This document shows, piece after piece, positions 56,510 through 64,000 of a stretch of 64,000 nt of DNA. The notes below the pieces were generated by a model, which was not told the origin of the DNA, did not search any database, and worked only from the letters and a program-made list of their open reading frames with translations. Positions within the stretch are counted from its first letter, which is position 1. The number at the start of each line of letters is the position of its first letter. Both the position numbers and the translations under genes were made by a program. Origin of the DNA: Erythrocercus mccallii (lineage: Eukaryota > Chordata > Aves > Passeriformes > Dicruridae); NCBI GenBank assembly GCA_013397435.1, contig VZRG01000289.1, forward strand, positions 124,001 to 188,000. The letters are read 5' to 3'.

Positions 56510-59500
56510 TGTTTTTAATCCACAAATTAAGAATAGGCAAGTTGCTTCTACCAGACATTTCCTGAACTTACAGTCATATTTATTTCATACAAAAAGACAC
56601 TGATATTTGTGATAAACTCTGTTTGCATCTGCAAACTATCCTGCACTGCACATGTGTACAAACATTTTCATCAAATATCTCTTTGCACAAAGGAACCCTG
56701 TGGAAAGGTGCATACACAGTGTATTTTGATTTTTAAGCTCAGCCTGTACCTTAAGCTTCAAATATAGGCAAATATCCCCGGAGTGAACAAAAGAGTAACA
56801 CAGTAACTGCAAAATTATTCTGAGACTTGATGGAAAGGTTCCATAATTCCCCCTCTAAATTTCCATTTCCATTATCATCACCCAGAGGAACCAGCCACAG
56901 GTTCAACAGGTGGCCAGGGGTATTAGAATGACCCTGTAGAGTTGCCATGGCTGGCTCTCAAGAAAGTGAGAGAGAAAGGGAAAAAACCCCCCACATTCTC
57001 TGTGAAAGTTTTATTTATAATTCTGAATCACTGTCAAACACTGTCAGAAGGAAAAATGTTTGTTAAAAAGAATGCAGAAGAAGGCCCTTCCCTCTCTTTT
57101 TCTCCCCCCTTCCTCTCTATTTCCCTAAATTATAGCTTTTAGGAAGGAGAAAAGCAATTTTGGATGATAACTGGCCTTGGTCTTCCTGATCAAAATTAAG
57201 GAAGAAGGATGTAGGGCTCCTGCATTAGTAATGGATGCTGAATTCCTGACCTCGGTTCTCCCACTCTGGTCAACAATATTTATTTTGATGTAGTTGCTGC
57301 AAATTAACCTTGGAGCAAGAGAAAAGAAGTACATGCAAAGGATAAACACAGAGATAGAGGGCAAGTTTATTACTCTTTCAGCTTTGTACCTTAACTGCTA
57401 CTCCAAACTGAACTCCCAATCCCTTGCACTACATCCCAATCTCTGCAGACATCCAACAGCACCAGTCCAGATGCAAAACATCTTCCACTATTTCTCCTTC
57501 TCCTCAAACACTCAGTCTTCAACTGAATTCACTCAATTCTATTCAAGGTAGAGTTTCTCCATATTGAACAACAATGTTTAGACACATCCAGGACCTGTGC
57601 ACATCTACAACAAAAGCAGAGAAAAAAAAATTCCACTGACAAGGAATAATTCTTGGAAATAAATTACAATAATTTTAAATTTGGAAAATACAAGCATTTC
57701 CAAAAAAGTCTAGAAGTATTTAAAAATACATTGTGCTGGAAGAAAACTTCTTTATGTATTTCAGTTTGCGTTACTCAGTGAAGTATTTGATCCAATTAAA
57801 GAAAGGCCTCAGAAATCTGACCTATGTCATAAGCAATCACAGAATATAAAAAGCTTCAAAGAAAATCTCTTATTACTTATGCATCATTGTCATATGCAGA
57901 TCCAGCTGCAGTCACTAGAATACAATACTACAGCCTTTTTTTTGCCATCTTCTGGGGGGATTATTGTTAATAATGTTGGGAAAGAATACTTGTATTTTAG
58001 TTATGACACCTTCGATTTTAAATAAAGCATTTGATAGGCTGTTTTGAACATAAAATCATTGTAAACTTGCAAGTTGTTACTGGAGAATTAAACATGTGAG
58101 AAGTGTTTCCTTATGCAATTGGACAACTCTTCTTTCTTAAAGGTTTTGAATGTATTTTCTGAGTTCTCATGTTGAAATCAAGTGTACCAGGTTTTACTTT
58201 TGCTATCTCTAGGCCTACAGCACTCAAGGCATCATATAACATCCAGCAAATAATTTTAGCTCTGGCCAGACTGTTTTGTCTATAGCCACACTTTACAAGA
58301 CTCTAAAGTGGACCTTATCAGTTAGCAAAGCAAGAACCCTGGAGGCCTAATATCACTGGGAGTGGATTTACAAATGTTTAAGGATGCAGGGCTCAAAGCA
58401 CGATCCTAATGAATCAAAGACAGATGTTCTTCTACCTAAAAGCCATCGTAGAGACCAAATTGCTGACAGATGATACCCCTGAAAGCCACAGTAAATAAGC
58501 GACAACTATTCAGTGGGAGTGCAGAAACAGGAGGAAATGGATTAACCAGTTCGCACATCCACATCAGTTGGCCTTGAAGTACTTTATATTAGTCCTTGTG
58601 ATTCAATTCAGATACTTCTCAGTGAATATGACACTACTGGACATCTATATTCTACACTCGGAAAGAACAGTAAAAATTTACTAAAATGCTTTTGTAAATC
58701 TCTTTATTTTGTTTGCAAAGGCCAATCTGTAACTCAGAGCACTGAGGCAAACATGCTTGAGGTTTGGGAAAAGCACCTGAACAAGAAGTGTTTGTTCACA
58801 CACCCAGGTGCTTTGCATAATGCAGTTTCTGCAGAAGAAAATTCAAATGGAACTGCAGTTGAATTTTGCATAAAAGTAACACTTCTAGTGTTTTGCTTTG
58901 TATGAGAAATGTCTTCCACAGAGAAAAAGACAAAAAGGGGTTCTCACTTAGCTACTTATTAGTTGTGAGGAAATCTGAAAAGGTCAGAACCTCAGCCATA
59001 GTTATTGGCTGTCTGGCCGGGTGTGTTGATGCTGCAGGCTGCATTGTGGTCCCAGATAAAGATAAAACCAGTTACTGAGCTAGTTCAGACATCAAAAACA
59101 ATCCAGCCAGAGCAACAAAGGCCCCAGCATGATCTCATTTACTCAGTCTGCCTTTGTTTCTAAATATGTGTTTGATGTTTTTTACAGTATTCAAAGGAAC
59201 ACCACAATAATAAGAAAATAATAGCCTATAGCCTTTTTTCTCCTCATGTTGACATTTTAAAGAACATAGTGATAATATGACATTGTAATTACAGAACCAT
59301 TAGGCCCAGTTCTGAAGTTCTTACTTGGTTTCTGGTTCTGGAAAACAGCAATTTCTGATGTCTGACGAGTAGTGAGCTCAATTCAGCATTTTTCTTTTCC
59401 TAATAAAATGTGCTGAACAGAAAAACAAGAACAACAAAAGATTGTGCTGTAAAATCCTGGCACAAAACTTGATTCCTCTCTCCAGCAATATACATTAAGA

Positions 59501-60478
59501 CATATGCAAAAGCACATACAAGTCACTTTCATTCAAGAATCTTTTCTGTTTATTTGACTCATTTGGAAACAATAACATGAGGGGAAAGTAAGTAGAAAAC
59601 AATGCTTTCTTTCTGCTCATTCTCTCCATATATCCCTTTTGCCAAAAGAACAGGTGCTGCTGCTCTCAGGGGCACCACTGAAAACCTGGGCTCTGCAGAG
59701 ATAGTGCTTCCCAGAAAGGACCTTCTGAGCAGTCCTTTTACTTGAGTAAAGAAACAGCTGACAGGAAGCCCTGCAAAACCAGAGATATGAGTGTGGATAT
59801 TTTTAAAGGATAAAAAAGGTAAAAATACATATGCTAGTGCACACTGGATTTAAGTACTATAACTTAGTTTTAACAAAGTGCAGGTGGGTGTAAGAACTGT
59901 ACCTGCACACACACACAAACACACTCTCTCTCTCCTTGGTAACAATTGCTCTCCAGCCTCGTTCTGCCCAGGTAAGATTTGTTATGAATAGAAAAAGGAC
60001 AGCAGCTTGGCTGTCCTGGCCTCACACAGATATCAGCATCAACTGACTGACAATAACTCCCTGATGGAGAACTCTATTTGCAGTTATGTTATGCTCAAAT
60101 GCAGTTTTGTAGATGCTTGTTATATATTCACAACATAATGTGTTTCCATAAGGTAAATTTTGTACATGACTTGAGGTAGCCAATAGGCCACAGAGCAGCC
60201 ATGCTGACTGTGGTTAGTTGAATTACAATAATTCATGGGCCAGCATTTCAGGGAGTCTCAGCTGACACAGGTGAAGACGGTGTCACAAAATGTCCATCTA
60301 GGCAGTCAGTGGCCAACCTGCTAATGGCATTCCCTATGTGAGAATTAACCTTTGCAGAAGATCCCAATAAATCAGTTTCCTTAGCTAACAGTCTGTGCAC
60401 ACATATCTGAGCAGCATACCAGGAGAGAAAAGGAACAAGCTTAGCTGGGGTATGACCCAGATTGTATGATATGGAGTA
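56510..60478. other. non-coding block, no gene recognised
   Basis: No repeat family or exon is recognised. A short (CA)n-(CT)n microsatellite is at 59905-59934. A good donor (GCCCAG|GTAAGA at about 59977) has an acceptor-like CTCTCCAG only 15 bases upstream, which is too close to support an exon. Confidence 0.45.
59905..59934. repeat. short (CA)n-(CT)n microsatellite
   Basis: CACACACACACAAACACACT passes into CTCTCTCTCC. It is small, with one interruption. Confidence 0.9.
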
Positions 60479-60668
60479 AGAGGAGTTTTCAAGGAAGGAA
60501 GAGGGAGGTTTTTCAGCAGGTTCAGCTTTAGCACAAGGCTTAGGAGACATGTTTAATTCCCAGTAGGAGTTTTCCAGGGAGAAAGAGGAAGGTTGTTCAG
60601 CAGGTTCAGCTTTAGCACAAGGCTTAGGAGACAGGTTTAATTCCCTGCTCCAGCTATTTCCTTCCTAT
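60248..60668 (-). other. open frame containing the in-frame 28-codon duplication
   Basis: On the minus strand, the frame is open from just after a TAG at about 60666-60668 to the stop at 60248. It spans both copies of the 84-base duplication in the same phase, so the reading ELNLSPKPCAKAEPAE recurs as ELNMSPKPCAKAEPAE. The only ATG (60550) lies at the start of the second copy and gives 100 codons. No domain or family is recognised and no splice or promoter signal is obvious. A duplication length divisible by three has a one-in-three chance without coding. Confidence 0.15.
60481..60648. repeat. 84-base tandem duplication, about 90% identical
   Basis: Copy 1 is 60481-60564 and copy 2 is 60565-60648. 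The core CAGCAGGTTCAGCTTTAGCA, then CAAGGCTTAGGAGACA, is identical in both. About six substitutions are scattered outside it, plus a few at the very end. Divergence shows that the duplication is not brand new. Confidence 0.95.
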
Positions 60669-63600
60669 ATTGTTTCTGGAAAATTTTGGAAAGATAATAA
60701 ATGTGTAAGTACCTTTAGTACTGCAACCTTAGTTTTCCTCTAATTCAATTCTTCATTTTTACAGTGAGTATTGTAGTAATTCCTCGTCTCATGAGGCTAT
60801 TTTGAGGGGCAAGTACCCTGAAGGTGGTCAAGTGCTCAGGTATTGCATTGGTAAGGGCCATGGGAACATCTGGCTCATAATCTGTTGATGTGGTGTCTGA
60901 CTGTCATTAGAACAAATCCTTCCACCTCTTCGTACCTCATTTCATCTTCAGAGCTAGGAGAATATTTTTCTACTCCCTTTCCAAAGTATATTAAAGCAGC
61001 ACTCATTAATGCCAAAATGAGATGAGAAAAATAACGATGAGCAGCTTTTGAAAGCTTATAAATAAACAAAACATACTCTTGTAATCAGGATCTGTGATAG
61101 TTTTACTATGAAAGGAGATTGTAAACAACCAGAGGAAATGCAGCCTGAACTAAAACCCAAGGGAATGAATGGATTTATGATTTAGGTTCCTTGATGTCAT
61201 CCAGATAAAGAAATAAGACTGCTTAAGAAAAAGATAAGACCTTAACTGGTCTTACCTTAACTGAGATCATCAGTGCATTTGGAACATTAGGAACTTGGGG
61301 AAATCCTGGCCCCAACATTTTTTGGGTTTTAGATATCTGAAATATTTTGATCATAAATCTTGGTTCCTCAGTTCCACTTGGATCAAACTCTATACTCTCC
61401 AGTACTGCAGATCCTTATGTTTCTTTACACTTTGGCTTCTACAGTCCAAGACTTATGAAAATATTTAAATGTTTAAAAAATGCAGAGAAAAGATCACAGA
61501 ATTTTCCAATGCTTGTAAGATGATAAAGCTCTAAATCCTACTGGAATCTGCATTTACGTTCTAGTCAATGCCTGACTGCATAGCTGCATAGCTCCAAGCC
61601 CCCAAAATTAGATCTTCTACCATTTAGGTGCATTAGAATTTTTTTCGCAAATCATATTGCTGTGATTTATTTTGTGCCTCTCCTATCAGTAACAGATGAG
61701 CAACTACTGAGACAATTTCATACAGTTTGAGTCATCTGGAAATAATCTGGTAAGGGTTTTACAAAAGCTTAAATAATTGAAGCTTAGTACTGTGACTTAT
61801 TATTTATTTGTGTAATGGTTGTAATGCAAGGCTATACATTATCTAAAATGAAATACTTATTTGCAAAGGAAAATGAAAACTTAGAGCTTTTTTATATTAA
61901 TTTATGTTTATAGAGAAAAATGTAGATTATAGATGCTACATCAGGTAGACCTTCCACCAATCCATCACATCTTTGCTTGAAAATCACCTGACTGCTGTGC
62001 CAAAATGTAAAAGTGCTTTAAAGAAAAAGATGTGAAGTAATAGCTATTAGTCTTGTTACTTCTGATGCATCACTGTGCCAGCCACTTTCCGTTAGTAGAT
62101 GATCTTAAAGAGACTATATAAAATGTTACGTAGATGAAAAAAGCTTGGTAATGCTGTTCAAAAGAAATTGCTGATTTGGGAACTTAATTTCCTTAACACT
62201 GGAAGGACAGTAGAAAGATTATTGATGCCACTAAATGAAACTCTATGTTAATGAGCTACATGAGACCAAGGTGAGGGTCAAGCCTACCATTTCTCCAATT
62301 TTAAGTTTTCTTTTCCCTGATCTATCTTTACAGAAAGTGAGGCTTCTGTTCCATTATTAAGCTGCCGTAAGATGCTTATGATTGGCGTGTTTGGCCAGCA
62401 ACATCATTTGTAACTAGGAAAAAAGGACATGAAACTAAAGAGAAAATGCAGAACTGAGAGATTCAATCACTGATTGTTTTTGTGACAACTTTTTCACATT
62501 CATTTTACTTAATCAGTATAAATATGAATTTCTGAGAATCAACTCTGTTCTGCATGGCTGGGAGAATGACTTGTCAAGTCTTTTGTTGAATGACATTCTA
62601 GATCAAAGTGAGGAAACCATGAGGTGTCATCATTGTATTTGAAATGTTACAGTTCAGATAAACTTATTGTCAAACTGAGATAAAGAAGCAAAAGTAAAAA
62701 ATCTTGTTATTTAAATGTGCAAATCTTTCATTTAAGTGCACAGATCACTGTGTGGTTAGACACTGTTATTTTTCTGTTTTACAGATAAATATGTAAATGA
62801 GTTCCCTTTCTTGTGGACAAATCTCTGCACCTTGGAGATAGAGATCATTATCTGTTTTCTCAGTAGTGACTCATAAAAGCCAGTAGCTGAGAAGTATCAC
62901 ATTTTCTATTATCATGGTATAGTTTTCTTCTTTATATAACCCATGAATGGGTTCAAAATTATGTTTTTAACATTATCTCAGAATTGAGAATATGCCTAAA
63001 CCAATATATTTTTCAGAATGTTCCCAAATGTGTAGTTATTAATACCCTTTATATGCATGTTTGACTTTGTGAAGTGCAATCATATTTCCCAGAATCTATC
63101 CAGGATGTTTGCCAAGGACTACACGTACATTGAGGATGGCACATTCACTTTAGAAGGAGTGAATTTTTTTGGTAGCTAAGAAGCTTCAGAAACAATATTT
63201 AGATTCTAAGTGAATTAAAATTTGTTGTAAGACAAAAAATCTGCCCACAGACTTACCTGATCAATTACTGACACACAAGTAAGAATGAGGAAAATGTTTG
63301 GTTGTTTTTTAATTTATATTTATTTTTACACAAAGTATGGTATTTTCTGCTATATAAAACATCAAAATTGAGCAACACATATGTCATAAATCAAGAGAAA
63401 TAATCAGTGATCTCCGAAATGGCTTTGAACTCACCAGAATGGATAGAGGGCTATTTTCTTGCCTTGGGCATTGCTATACATCAGGAATTTCAATTTGGCT
63501 AAAAATTGTCCTGTAATATTCATGTCCTATTCTATTCTTTCTTTTTCTCTTTAAAAGAGAAGACAAGCAGAGAAATCAAAGAACACGAAGACAGAAAATC

Positions 63601-64000
63601 CCAACCAGTTTATACATTCATGCCCATCTCAGTCATGTTAGAACACTGAGTGTTCCTTCATGTACTCATCCAGTGTGGTTTTAAAACTCAAACATGTTTT
63701 ACAGCTGAAATTATAAAGTCTGCTCAGACATATGCACTTGCTACCTGACACTGGGTACATTTTACATACCAAGGGAAAAGAATCAGTAAGAATAGTACTT
63801 TAAGACTTCAAGCTTACAGTAGTTGTTTCTAAACAACGCGATTTCCAGTATATGAAAATATTTTGACTCTATAGCATACTAATGTTGTAGCCTCATAAAT
63901 CTTCACCAGCTTTTAATAAAAACCAGTTGACTTTGGGCAAAAATCTGGCATGAAATACCTTAAAATGTCAAGAAAAATTCACTGGGGTTCTCACTGAAAG
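60650..64000. other. non-coding block, no gene recognised
   Basis: AT-rich single-copy-looking sequence. The few frames are under 65 codons. No repeat family, RNA gene or exon is recognised. Confidence 0.5.

Noticed and set aside
1..64000. CRISPR arrays, bacterial operons, rRNA genes or phage-type systems
   Set aside because: No regularly spaced direct repeats, no ribosome-binding-site-led gene strings and no rRNA-like sequence; the composition and transposons are those of a vertebrate.

Overview
The window reads as vertebrate nuclear DNA, most likely from a songbird (passerine). It is AT-rich, has no operon-like gene packing, carries one assembly gap, and holds very few transposons. Two insertions point to birds. 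A degenerate LTR (about 9123-9467, minus strand) has the avian ERV terminus TGTCCTGGCT..AGCCAGGACA followed by GGGTTAATTTT. A SINE (56366-56507, minus strand) joins a tRNA-Ile head to a CR1-like tail, the structure described for zebra finch TguSINE1. Several older relics look like amniote-wide repeats: MIR-like pieces at 17738-17855, 28190-28365 and 36880-36968, a CCATTGACTTCA-type repeat at 1930-1995, and an L3/SINE-like tail at 24795-24855.

I recognise no known protein. The open frames are mostly 60-140 codons with no domain or motif I can name, and many come from low-complexity DNA. The window is therefore either intergenic or deep inside large introns, and I cannot say which gene it belongs to. 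The best candidate for a small transcription unit is at 9922-10139 on the plus strand: a strong TATA box, an ATG in good context, a 44-codon frame starting with a signal-peptide-like stretch, and an AATAAA just after the stop. Several splice-flanked open segments are listed as weak exon candidates (24312-24405 and 35869-35988 plus; 38116-38258, 35857-35914, 34031-34093 and 29345-29439 minus). Decoy exons of this quality are expected by chance in 64 kb.

Layout: 1-9100 is AT-rich single-copy-like DNA with one ancient repeat. 9123-10140 holds the LTR relic and the candidate micro-gene. 10.2-30.2 kb is mostly unremarkable, with (CAAA)n and A/C-rich tracts, two MIR relics, a GC-richer block near 17.8-18.3 kb and a block open on both strands at 28.86-29.24 kb. 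30285-31187 is an unusual run of about 900 bases made almost only of A and C. 32530-33043 is an N gap. 33-52 kb has two clear hairpins, a GC-rich block at 39.1-39.5 kb and the longest open frame (44049-44657). A second A/C tract lies at 52320-52478. 56.4 kb holds the SINE, and 60481-60648 holds an 84-base tandem duplication whose unit length keeps an open frame on the minus strand. The parts do not form a recognisable pathway; the window's interest lies in its repeats and in the few candidate transcription signals.
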